Part shown: positions 49,100 through 58,314 of the stretch, piece after piece
Position numbering within the stretch: position 1 is the stretch's first letter
Layout: each line of letters opens with the position of its first letter
Origin: Rhodothermales bacterium
GTDB taxonomy: Bacteria; Bacteroidota; Rhodothermia; Rhodothermales; JANQRZ01
Length of the DNA: 64,000 nucleotides
Reading direction: 5' to 3'
Assembly: GCA_039944855.1 (NCBI GenBank)
Contig: JBDUXZ010000011.1
Coordinates: 91,960 to 155,959, forward strand
Notes under the pieces: model-generated
Seen by the model: only the letters and a program-made list of their open reading frames with translations
What the model was told of the DNA's origin: nothing
The model's database searches: none
Translations under genes and position numbers: made by a program

Positions 49100-49231
49100 T
49101 GTCATCCTGAGCGAAGGGAGCGCAGCGAACGCAGTCGAAGGATCTTTACGGGTACCCGCATGCTCGATCTGCGCGACGTGCCGCGACAGATCCTTCGGCT
49201 CCGGCCCTCCGGGCCTCCGCTCAGGATGACA
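49100..49231. repeat. Inverted-repeat element, TGTCATCCTGAGC family
   Basis: Arms TGTCATCCTGAGC (49100-49112) and GCTCAGGATGACA (49219-49231) are perfect, with further inner pairing (CGAAGGATCT/AGATCCTTCG). It lies between the acyl-CoA dehydrogenase stop and the Rid-family start, inside the operon. Confidence 0.85.
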
Positions 49232-49244
49232 CGGTGGAAGGACA

Positions 49245-50398
<1,154 letters not shown>

Positions 50399-50399
<1 letters not shown>

Positions 50400-51208
50400 C
50401 AATCGCCCTCGAAGACGGGCTTCTCCTTGTTGACGAAGGCGCGGTAGGCGCGTTCGAAGTCGCGCGTCTGCATGCAGATCGCCTGCGCCTGCGCCTCCGC
50501 TTCCACCGCCTGCTCGACGCCCATGCTCCACTCCTGATCGAGCATCGTCTTCGTCATCATGTGGGCGAACGTCGGGCCGTGCGCGAGGTCGTGCGCAAGC
50601 CCGTGCGCTGTATCGAGGAGAGCATCGGGCTTGACGAGCCGGTTGTAGAAGCCCCACCGCTCGGCCTCGTCGCCGCGCATCGAGCGGCCGGTGTAGAGGA
50701 GTTCGGCGGCGCGGCCCTGCCCGATGATCCGGGGGAGGATGGCGCACGCGCCCATGTCGCACCCGGCAAGCCCGACGCGCGTGAACAGAAACGCCACCTT
50801 GCTCTCCGGCGTCCCGATACGGAGGTCGGAGGCCATCGCCATGATCGCCCCCGCGCCGACGCAGATCCCGTCGACGGCCGCGACGACGGGCTGCGGGCAC
50901 CCGCGGATCGCTTTGACGAGGTCGCCCGTCATCCGCGTGAACCGGAGGAGCTCGGGCATGGCCATCTCCGTCAGCGGCCCGATGATCTCGTGCACGTCGC
51001 CGCCGGACGAGAAGTCGCCACCCGCACCGGTGAGGACGACGGCTTTCACGTCGTCGGCGTAGACGAGGGCGCGGAAGAGGTCGCGGAGTTCGGCGTAGCT
51101 CTCGAACGTCAGCGGGTTCTTCTTCTCCGGCCGGTTGAGCGTGACGGTCGCGACGCGGTCTTCGAACGACCACAGGAAATGCTCGGGGGTGTAGGCGTAG
51201 GGGTCCAT
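50399..51208 (-). CDS. Enoyl-CoA hydratase/isomerase family protein
   Basis: 269 residues. Crotonase signatures: [49 protein letters not shown] (oxyanion loop) and [27 protein letters not shown]. The usual hydratase glutamates are not both obvious (segment [21 protein letters not shown] has Gly/Cys/Asp where hydratases have E), so it may be an isomerase or a ring-cleaving hydrolase of the superfamily. First gene of the operon; an exact -7 box is 31 nt upstream. Confidence 0.9.
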
Positions 51209-51533
51209 GGCGCGGCAAAGGCAGGGCAGGCAGGGTTCTCAAACTTATCGCTCCGCGCCCTTCTGCGTTGTGGAATAGTACGCACCCACCGCTGTCGTGG
51301 TCGCCACCTCCCCGCGGCTAGAGCGTCGGGCGCGCGGGAGGCTGGTGAGCGCGCATGCGAGCGGCCGAACAGGAAGCGAACTGTAGCTTCTTTCCATTTA
51401 GTTACCTACGTTCCGGTGTCAGAAGGGAGAGTGCGTAGCTCACGCCTCCGAGGCTGGTGCGGCCCCAAGCCTACCCGCTGTCCTCCTAACCCTATCGCGC
51501 CTGCCAGCGCGCCTGCCGGCTTGACGCTCTCCT
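51209..51533. other. 325-nt divergent intergenic region
   Basis: No gene seen. It should hold the promoters of the anthranilate-type operon (left) and of the sensor kinase (right). The AT-richer stretch CTTCTTTCCATTTAGTTACC (about 51388-51407) is the best candidate for the right-hand promoter. Confidence 0.5.
51240..51247 (-). promoter_or_regulatory. -7 box TAAGTTTG of the enoyl-CoA hydratase operon
   Basis: Exact TAnnTTTG match on the minus strand, 31 nt before the ATG at 51208. No good TTTG box lies about 19 nt further upstream. Confidence 0.5.
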
Positions 51534-54500
51534 ATGCTCCGAGCGTTCCGATCCATAGCGTCCGTGGCGCTCGCCCTCCTCGCCTTCGCGTCCGCTGGGG
51601 CGGCACAGCCGAGACCGGAGGAGGCCGTGCGCTTTACAACGTTCGGCGTCGGCGACGGGCTCTCGCAGAGCAGCGTGTACGCTCTCGCCCGCGACGCGCG
51701 CGGCTTCCTCTGGATCGGCACCCACGACGGGCTCAACCGCTTCGACGGCCACGACTTCGTCGTCTTTCGTCACATCCCCGGCGACACGCGGTCGCCCTCG
51801 CACCACCGCGTTGGCGCGCTCCTCCCGGACGCCGACGGGGGGCTGTGGCTGCTCACGGGCGCAGGCATCGACCACCTCGACGCCCGGACGGGCCACGTCT
51901 CACGGTACGGCACGCCCGCCACCGGGTGGATGCCTAACACGCTGGCGCCGCGCCGTACCGGGGGTGTGTGGATCGGCACCGGTGCCGGTCTCTATGCCCT
52001 CGACCCGAGCACGGGCCGGTTCGTCGCCGCCGCCGACGGTCCCTGGGTGATACGGGCCGTAGCCGAATGGAGCGGCACGGTCTGGGCCGGAACGAGCGCC
52101 GGCCTGCGCCGACTCGACGGCGATTCGTTAGCCGTCCCCCCCGCCCTCCCGCCCGGGCTCGACGGGGTTCCGGTGTTGGCCGTCCTTGCGGACCGGAACG
52201 GCGGCCTGTGGGCCGGTACCGACCAGCACCTTTTCCACTGGGCCGCCGGGGCCGAGACCTTCGCGGCGGTGCAGGTCGGGCACGGGGCCATGGCGCTTGC
52301 GGAAAGCGACGACGGGTGGGTCTGGGCAGGGACCACCGCCTCCGAGGGGGGGCTGAGCCGGGTGGAGGCCGCGACCGGGCGCGTCGAGCGGTTCCAGCCC
52401 GGAGGGACGATCCCGCTTGTGGCTTCGCTCCTGGCGGATCGGAGTGGGATCGTATGGGTGGGGACCGATGGCGGGGGCCTCCTCCGGGCCGACTCTCGCC
52501 CACCGAAGTTCGATCTCGTCCAGGTCGGGCCGGAGGACACGCCGGAGCTCTTCGTCCGGTCCGTTGCGGAAGACGCGGCGGGAGCGCTGTGGGTAGGCGG
52601 CCTGAGCGGGCTCCGCCGCCGCGCGCCGGGCACCGACGCCGGCCCCTGGAAAGCCTTCCACCACCGCGAGGGTGACACCCGTAGCCTCCCCCACGATGAC
52701 GTCCGCGCCCTGTTTCTCGACCGCTCCGGTACCCTCTGGGTCGGCACGGCCGACGGCCTCGCCGCCTACGACGGACACGGCGGGTTCGTCCGGCACGCGC
52801 TGCCAAACCCCTACCTGGCGTCTACGTCCGTCACCCGCCTGCTGGAGACCCGCGACGGGACCCTGTGGGTGGGCACGCGGTCGGGGCTCTCGCACCGGCG
52901 GCGCGACGGCTCCTTCGCCCTCGCCGTGGGGAGACGGGGAGACACGGGGGGCGTGTTCACGACGGACGTCCGCGCGCTGGCCGAGGACCGTCGGGGACGC
53001 CTGTGGGTGGGCACCTACGGGGGCCGGCTCATCGAAATGAAGCGGTCGGCCACGGACGGTGTGCTGGACTACGAGCGGGTGGTCGAGTTGGGCAGCACGA
53101 TCATGGCGCTGGCATTCGACCGCCAGGGGCGGCTGTGGGCCGGCACGCAACGTGGCCTCGTTCGCCTCGACCTCGAACGAGGCGCCCTCCGCCGGTTCGA
53201 CGAGCGGGACGGGCTGACGAGCGCGTTCGTCTATTTCCTGCTGGAAGACGAGGTCGGCGGGTTCTGGGCCGGCACCAACCGTGGCCTGGTCCACTTCGAC
53301 CCCCGCGCCGCAACGCCCACCTTCCGCGTCTATACCCCCGCCGATGGCCTCCAGTCCAACGAGTTCAACACAAACGCCGCCTTCCGCGCCGACAACCGCG
53401 GGTCCCGCCACGGCGGGAGCACGCTCTACGCCGGCGGCGTGTCGGGGCTCAACGCCTTCACCCTCGCCTCCGTCGCTGCCGATCGGGCCGGGCCTCCCGT
53501 TGCATTCACGGGGTTCAAGCGGTTTGACGAGCCCGCCGAGCCCGGCCTCGACCTCAACGCGGCCTCGGAGGCGGAGCCGGGGGCCCTCCGCCTCGACTGG
53601 CAACGTGACGCCGTCTTTGCGCTGACGTTCGCCGGGCTCGATCTCGCCGACCCTGCCCGTGTCGCCCACGCCTACTGGATGGAAGGCGTCGACTCGGACT
53701 GGGTTGACGCCAGGGACCGGCGCGAGGCCCGCTACACGAACCTCGCCCCCGGCCGCTACACCTTCCGCATCCGCGCCGCCAACGCCGACGGCGTGTGGGG
53801 GCCGCCGCGCGCGCTCGCGGTCGTGATTCCACCGCCGTTCTGGCTGACGGGGTGGTTCCGCGCCCTCAGTGGACTCCTCGTGCTCGGGGTCGTGGCCGGG
53901 GGGACGCGCCACCTCGCGGGTCGGCGGCTCCGGCGGCGGCTGGCTGCGCTCGAAGCCGAGCGCGCTACGGAGCGGGCGCTCCAGGCCGAGCGCGCCCGCA
54001 TCTCCGCCGACGTCCACGACCACGTCGGGGCCACGCTGACACGGATCCAACTCCTCTCCGAACTCAGCCGGCGCAGCCGCAACGGCCGGAGCGCGGCCTA
54101 CACTGCGAAGATCGCCGACGCCGCCCGCGCCGCCACGCAGGATCTCGACGCCATCGTGTGGGCCGTGAATCCCGCCCACGACGGGCTCGACGCTTTCGCC
54201 GACTACCTCTGCGCTTACGCCGCCGAGTTCTGCGAGGCCGCCGGGCTGCGCTGCCGCTTCGAGCGACCCACAACGTGGCCCGAGGGTCGGCTCTCGGCCG
54301 AGGTCCGCTACCCCGCCTTCGTCGTGGTGAAAGAGGCCCTCTGCAACGCCGCCCGCCACGCCTGCGCCACCACCATCCGCCTCTGCTTCCTCTCCGACGC
54401 AGACACGGTGGCGGTGGAGGTCGAGGACGACGGAGCGGGGTTCGACCCGGCTGCGGTGGACGTCTTCTCGAACGGGCTCCAGACGATGCAGCAGCGGGCC

Positions 54501-54617
54501 GAGGCCGCCGGGGGACGACTGGCGGTCGAGAGCGCGCCGGGCGCGGGTGCGCGCGTGCGGATCACGTTGCCGCTGCGGGTGGAGAGCGAGGGTGAGAATC
54601 CCCCGAATGGGGGATAG
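51534..54617 (+). CDS. Sensor histidine kinase with periplasmic two-component propeller (Reg_prop/Y_Y_Y)
   Basis: 1027 residues. Signal peptide (to about AAQ25), then about 650 residues of beta-propeller repeats of the LWIGTHDGLNRFDG type (about 12-14 blades: GGVWIGTGAGLY, GTLWVGTADGLAAYDG and others). A Y_Y_Y domain follows (AYWMEGVDSDWVDARDRREARYTNLAPGRYTFRIRAAN), one membrane helix (about 773-795), a HisKA_3 domain with phospho-acceptor His828 in ISADVHDHVGATLTRIQLLS, and a HATPase (VKEALCNAARHA, DDGAGFD). It reads an outside signal, as in Bacteroidota glycan/nutrient systems. The partner regulator is probably the LuxR-type gene at 55982. Confidence 0.93.
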   Translation: MLRAFRSIASVALALLAFASAGAAQPRPEEAVRFTTFGVGDGLSQSSVYALARDARGFLWIGTHDGLNRFDGHDFVVFRHIPGDTRSPSHHRVGALLPDADGGLWLLTGAGIDHLDARTGHVSRYGTPATGWMPNTLAPRRTGGVWIGTGAGLYALDPSTGRFVAAADGPWVIRAVAEWSGTVWAGTSAGLRRLDGDSLAVPPALPPGLDGVPVLAVLADRNGGLWAGTDQHLFHWAAGAETFAAVQVGHGAMALAESDDGWVWAGTTASEGGLSRVEAATGRVERFQPGGTIPLVASLLADRSGIVWVGTDGGGLLRADSRPPKFDLVQVGPEDTPELFVRSVAEDAAGALWVGGLSGLRRRAPGTDAGPWKAFHHREGDTRSLPHDDVRALFLDRSGTLWVGTADGLAAYDGHGGFVRHALPNPYLASTSVTRLLETRDGTLWVGTRSGLSHRRRDGSFALAVGRRGDTGGVFTTDVRALAEDRRGRLWVGTYGGRLIEMKRSATDGVLDYERVVELGSTIMALAFDRQGRLWAGTQRGLVRLDLERGALRRFDERDGLTSAFVYFLLEDEVGGFWAGTNRGLVHFDPRAATPTFRVYTPADGLQSNEFNTNAAFRADNRGSRHGGSTLYAGGVSGLNAFTLASVAADRAGPPVAFTGFKRFDEPAEPGLDLNAASEAEPGALRLDWQRDAVFALTFAGLDLADPARVAHAYWMEGVDSDWVDARDRREARYTNLAPGRYTFRIRAANADGVWGPPRALAVVIPPPFWLTGWFRALSGLLVLGVVAGGTRHLAGRRLRRRLAALEAERATERALQAERARISADVHDHVGATLTRIQLLSELSRRSRNGRSAAYTAKIADAARAATQDLDAIVWAVNPAHDGLDAFADYLCAYAAEFCEAAGLRCRFERPTTWPEGRLSAEVRYPAFVVVKEALCNAARHACATTIRLCFLSDADTVAVEVEDDGAGFDPAAVDVFSNGLQTMQQRAEAAGGRLAVESAPGAGARVRITLPLRVESEGENPPNGG

Positions 54618-54728
54618 CGGGGGATGCGAGATGCGGGCTAAGCTGGACTACGCACCAGGGATAGGCTCCGTGCCGCCCGGTGCGCCTCCGTCTTCGCCCC
54701 GCTCAGGGCTTACCGAACTCTCACTCTC

Positions 54729-55424
54729 ATGGCCTCCTTCCTCCCCCTCTCCGCATCCCGCACGCTGCTCCTGCTCGTCCTCCTCGTCCCCTTCGCCGTC
54801 GGCTGCGACAGCACAGAGGAGGACCCGCCGGCCGGCACCGCCGGCACCTACGTCGGGACCCTCGCCGGGGCGCAAACCAGTGGCGTGCTCGAAGTCACCA
54901 TCGACGGCAGCGACGCCTCCGGCTCCTTCGCGCTCGCCGGGGGTGGGGAACGCTCGGTGAGCGGCTCGGCTCACCCGCCCCTCACCGGCTCGTTCAACGC
55001 GGGCGCGCTCCAGCTCGAAGGCGGCGGCTACACCTTCACCGGGACGCTCTCTGGCGGTGTCCTCTCCGGCACGTGGACTGGCCCCGGCGGCACCTCCGGT
55101 TCGTTCTCGGCGCTCCTCGAAGGCGAGGGCACCGTCGTCGCCGTCTACTGCGGGGCCTACGACACAGCTAACGACGACGGCACGTTCAACCTCGTCCGTC
55201 AGGACGCGAGCCTCCGCGGCTTCGCCGTCTCGTCGGTGGACGGCGATACGATCGACCTCTCCGGCTCGGTCAGCGGCAACACCCTCACGATCTACGCTAC
55301 GGCAGCCGGCCCGACGGCCAATGTCGCCACCGCGACGCTCGCGGCCGACGGCGCGACGTTCACCGGCACCGTCAACGACCCCGAGAACCCCGGCACCGTC
55401 AGCGGCTCGCGCTGCACGCCCTGA
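54729..55424 (+). CDS. Beta-rich lipoprotein of unknown function
   Basis: 231 residues, lipobox FAVGC (Cys26). The mature part is Gly/Thr/Ser-rich with short alternating strands: GTYVGTLAGAQTSGVLEVTIDGSDASGSFAL, GTLSGGVLSGTWTGPGGTSGSFSALL and so on. This is like a small beta-barrel or sandwich with repeated GxLxG turns. Two Cys (AVYCGAY, SRC near the C-terminus) may be paired. No family was recognised. It lies between the sensor kinase and a small secreted protein on the same strand. Confidence 0.7.
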   Translation: MASFLPLSASRTLLLLVLLVPFAVGCDSTEEDPPAGTAGTYVGTLAGAQTSGVLEVTIDGSDASGSFALAGGGERSVSGSAHPPLTGSFNAGALQLEGGGYTFTGTLSGGVLSGTWTGPGGTSGSFSALLEGEGTVVAVYCGAYDTANDDGTFNLVRQDASLRGFAVSSVDGDTIDLSGSVSGNTLTIYATAAGPTANVATATLAADGATFTGTVNDPENPGTVSGSRCTP

Positions 55425-55440
55425 CCCGTTCCGCTCGCCT

Positions 55441-55450
55441 CCCCCCCCCC
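55441..55450. repeat. C10 homopolymer
   Basis: Ten C in a row, 35 nt upstream of the ATG at 55486. This is the longest single-base run I noticed and a possible slippage site in the leader of the next gene. Confidence 0.85.
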
Positions 55451-55485
55451 GCTTCTCCCGCCACCAACCCGCTCTGCCTGATCCT

Positions 55486-55899
55486 ATGCGTACCGCCGCT
55501 CTGCTCGCCCTCCTCTTCGCCGGCCGCTCCGCCGCCGCGCAACCCGCCGCCGACTCATTCCCTGTCGCCGACGAGCGGATGATGGACTTCGCCGTCGCCT
55601 GGTCCACCGACGACGAGGCGGCCGTCCGGGGCCTGATGGCCGGTGACGTGGTCCTGCTCGGGCGGGAGCCGCTCGTCGGGGCCGACGCCGTGATGGGGTG
55701 GGCGCGGCAGCAGATGGCCGGCTCCGGGACGCTCGTGCTGTGGCCGCTCCACAGCGAGCAACACGGCGACGCCGCCTTCCAGACCGGCCGGTGGAAGCTC
55801 GGTGCAGGGACCGGCGTGCACACGTTCCAATGGCAGCGGCAGGAGGACGGCGTATGGCGCATCACTTCCCTCTACATTCTGGACACGGTGGCCGGGTAG
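55486..55899 (+). CDS. Exported NTF2-fold/DUF4440-like protein
   Basis: 137 residues with a signal peptide (to about AAAQ19). The mature part has the layout of the SnoaL/DUF4440 fold: ERMMDFAVAWSTDDEAAVRGLMAGDVVLLGREPLVGADAVMGWARQQM, AFQTGRWKL and a final WRITSLYILDTV. It may bind a small ligand in the periplasm. The start is the ATG at 55486. It is flanked by the C10 tract upstream and the response regulator downstream. Confidence 0.72.
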   Translation: MRTAALLALLFAGRSAAAQPAADSFPVADERMMDFAVAWSTDDEAAVRGLMAGDVVLLGREPLVGADAVMGWARQQMAGSGTLVLWPLHSEQHGDAAFQTGRWKLGAGTGVHTFQWQRQEDGVWRITSLYILDTVAG

Positions 55900-55952
55900 C
55901 GGGGGCGGCCGGCCGCGCCTCCACTCAGCGCTGCTCCGGCCGTCATCGTTGC

Positions 55953-55960
55953 TACCTTTG
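55953..55960 (+). promoter_or_regulatory. -7 box TACCTTTG of the response-regulator gene
   Basis: Exact TAnnTTTG match, 21 nt before the ATG at 55982. It indicates the regulator has its own promoter besides any read-through from upstream. Confidence 0.5.
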
Positions 55961-55981
55961 CTCTCCACCGTCCCCTCCGCC

Positions 55982-56614
55982 ATGTCCGCCGCCCCGCTCC
56001 GCGTCACCCTCGTCGAAGACGACCCCGGCATCCGCGCCGGGCTGTGCGCCGTGCTCGACGCCGCCGAGGGGTTCGTCTGCACCGGGGTCTTCGGGAGCGT
56101 TGAGGAGATGCTCGCCCGGTTCGACGGGGCCGCCGACGTGATGCTGATGGACATCCACCTCCCGCTGCTCTCCGGCGTCGACGGCGTGCCCCTCCTCAAG
56201 GAGCGCCATCCCACACTCCCCGTCGTGATGCTGACGGTCTACGACGACGCCGAGCGGGTCTTCGCCGCGCTCAAGGCTGGGGCCACGGGCTACCTCCTCA
56301 AGCGAACGCCGCCGGACCAACTCCTCGACGCCCTCGCCGACGTCCACCGCGGCGGCGCGCCGATGTCGGCCTCGATCGCGCGGAAGGTGGTGGACTCGTT
56401 CCACGCACCGGCCCCCGAGGCCCCGGTGGAGGCGGACCTCTCCCCGCGCGAGCGCGAGGTGCTCCACTACCTCGCGCAGGGCTACCGCTACAAAGAGATC
56501 GCCGAGGCGCTGTTCATCAGCCCGGAGACGGTGCGGAGCCACCTCCGTAAGGTTTACGATAAGCTCCACGTCCGCTCGCGCACGGAGGCCGTCGTGAAGT
56601 ACCTCGGGCGCTAA
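55982..56614 (+). CDS. NarL/LuxR-family response regulator
   Basis: 210 residues. A receiver domain: acidic pair EDD (12-14), phospho-acceptor Asp57 in VMLMDIHLPLLSG, MLTVYDD and YLLKR for Thr and Lys. Then a LuxR-type helix-turn-helix (LSPREREVLHYLAQGYRYKEIAEALFISPETVRSHLRKVYDKLHVRSRTEAVVKYL). It is the likely partner of the HisKA_3 kinase at 51534, since HisKA_3 kinases pair with NarL-type regulators, although two secreted-protein genes lie between. It is followed by a repeat element with terminator-like outer arms. Confidence 0.93.
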   Translation: MSAAPLRVTLVEDDPGIRAGLCAVLDAAEGFVCTGVFGSVEEMLARFDGAADVMLMDIHLPLLSGVDGVPLLKERHPTLPVVMLTVYDDAERVFAALKAGATGYLLKRTPPDQLLDALADVHRGGAPMSASIARKVVDSFHAPAPEAPVEADLSPREREVLHYLAQGYRYKEIAEALFISPETVRSHLRKVYDKLHVRSRTEAVVKYLGR

Positions 56615-56621
56615 GAGTCCC

Positions 56622-56761
56622 TAACAAAACCCCTTCACGTCATTGCGAGCGACCAGCGGGAGCGCGGCAATCTCCCGATTCCAGCAGGCCACATGAGATT
56701 GCCGCGTCGCTACGGGACGAGTCCCTGGCGCTCCTCGCAATGACAGCATGAGGTTTTGTTA
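56622..56761. repeat. Inverted-repeat element, TGTCATTGCGAG family, copy 2, with outer arms
   Basis: GTCATTGCGAG (56639-56649) and CTCGCAATGAC (56734-56744) form the element; outside it TAACAAAACC (56622-56631) pairs with GGTTTTGTTA (56752-56761). The inner part shows the same CAATCTC/GAGATTG pairs as copy 1 (30327-30431). It may terminate the regulator transcript. Confidence 0.85.
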
Positions 56762-56907
56762 CCGGGTCTAAACCTGCGGTGAAGCGCGGCAGACCGCGCC
56801 CGTGCAGATCGCTCCAAGCCCACGTTCTGGGTCTTCATCGTTCCCACGCCGATCTCCGGCGTGCCGCGACTCACCGCTCCAACTCACGCTCAATGGGAGG
56901 TAGGACT

Positions 56908-58239
56908 ATGAACACGCCGCTACGTCATCGCTTCGCCCTCACCGCCTGCGTCCTTGCCCTAGCCTGGGCTCCCGCTGCCTATCCCCAGGTCGACTGGACG
57001 CAACACCCGGCAAACCCTATCCTCGTGCCGGGCCCAAGCGGGGAGTGGGACCGGGGCGGCCTGATAGCCCCCACCGTCATCCAAGACGGTGATACGCTCA
57101 AGATGTGGTACTTCGGGCTAGCCAGCCTGAACAATCCCTCTTCTTACGCCATCGGCTATGCGTGGTCACTGGATGGAGTGGGTTGGACGAAGCACCCGGG
57201 CAATCCGGTGATGACCGACCGCCCCGGCGAGTGGGACGCACCGGGGGTGTCGGTCCCCGTTGTGATCAAGGACGGCGACACGTACAGGATGTGGTACAGC
57301 GGCAGCGGGTGCCCCGACGACGGGAGCATCGGCTACGCCACATCCACCGACGGCCTCACGTGGGAGAGGCTACCGGCTCCGGTGATGGAACGGGGCCCGG
57401 CCGGCGAATGGAACGTCGACTTCCTCTCGCCCGGCAGCGTGATCGAGGAGGACGGCCTGTTCAAGATGTGGTTCTTCTCCGGGACCGGCACCGTATGCAG
57501 CAACACGCCCGCTACCCGAGCCAGCACCGGCTACGCCACGTCGCCCGACGGCATCACGTGGACACTCTATGACGACCCGGCGACAACAGACCCACCGTAC
57601 CAGTTCAGCGACCCCGTGCTGGAGCCCGGCCCCTCGGGCGCGTGGGACACCAACTACGCCTTCTCTTCGTACGTCCTCTCGACCGGTACCGGCTATGAGC
57701 TCTGGTATTCCGGGCGGCGCGGCTCCGAGCAGGACATCGGCTACGCCACCTCGCCCGACGGCATCACCTGGACGAAGTATGCGGGTAACCCGGTCTTCGA
57801 AGCCCCCGCGTGGGCTCCCGGCGGCCTGGTCTACCCGAGCGTCCTGCGCGACGGAGACACCTACCGCATGTGGGTCCAGGGGTGGCAGAACAACAGCGCG
57901 AGCATCGGCTACGCAACGGCACCCCTCGCCGTCTCTGCCGAACCGGGCGCTACGCCGTCGGGCATGGGGGCGCTGCACCCGGCCTACCCCAACCCCGCCG
58001 CTGTCGGCACCACGATCTCGTACACGCTGGAACAGCCCGCGCACGTCACCCTCGCCGTCTACGAACTCCTCGGTCGTCCCGTCGCCCACCTCGTAGACGC
58101 GGTGCGCCCGGCGGGCGCGAGCACGCTGGCGTGGGACGGCCGCGACGGGAGCGGGCGACGCCTCGGCACAGGGGTCTACGTCGTGCGGCTGCACGTCAAC
58201 GGGGAGACCCAGAGCCGGAAGGTGCTCCTGCTGCGCTGA
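56908..58239 (+). CDS. Secreted beta-propeller protein with type IX sorting domain
   Basis: 443 residues: signal peptide (to about AAYPQ28), a domain of five similar blades, and a C-terminal Por sorting domain (LHPAYPNPAAVGTTISYTL...VYELLGRPVAHL...GVYVVRLHVNGETQSRKVLLLR). Each blade carries WTKHPGNPVM, PGEWD, VIKDGDTYRMWYSG and IGYATSTDGLTW. This is the layout of five-bladed glycosidase-like folds (GH43/GH32/GH130 type), but no catalytic triad is obvious. The start is the ATG at 56908 after GGGAGG (56895-56900). Terminator follows at 58247-58302. Confidence 0.8.
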   Translation: MNTPLRHRFALTACVLALAWAPAAYPQVDWTQHPANPILVPGPSGEWDRGGLIAPTVIQDGDTLKMWYFGLASLNNPSSYAIGYAWSLDGVGWTKHPGNPVMTDRPGEWDAPGVSVPVVIKDGDTYRMWYSGSGCPDDGSIGYATSTDGLTWERLPAPVMERGPAGEWNVDFLSPGSVIEEDGLFKMWFFSGTGTVCSNTPATRASTGYATSPDGITWTLYDDPATTDPPYQFSDPVLEPGPSGAWDTNYAFSSYVLSTGTGYELWYSGRRGSEQDIGYATSPDGITWTKYAGNPVFEAPAWAPGGLVYPSVLRDGDTYRMWVQGWQNNSASIGYATAPLAVSAEPGATPSGMGALHPAYPNPAAVGTTISYTLEQPAHVTLAVYELLGRPVAHLVDAVRPAGASTLAWDGRDGSGRRLGTGVYVVRLHVNGETQSRKVLLLR

Positions 58240-58246
58240 CGCGAGC

Positions 58247-58302
58247 GGCTGCACGTCGGGAGACGAGTCGGACCGTATCGGCTCATCCCCTGACGTGCAG
58301 CC
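58247..58302. terminator. Bidirectional hairpin terminator
   Basis: GGCTGCACGTC (58247-58257) pairs perfectly with GACGTGCAGCC (58292-58302) around a long loop, between convergent genes ending at 58239 and 58315. Confidence 0.75.
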
Positions 58303-58314
58303 TGTCCCCTCGTC

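Noticed and set aside
49088..49105. Upstream ATG (49105) for the Rid-family gene
   Set aside because: It lies within the TGTCATCCTGAGC repeat arm, and the family N-terminus begins after the ATG at 49087.
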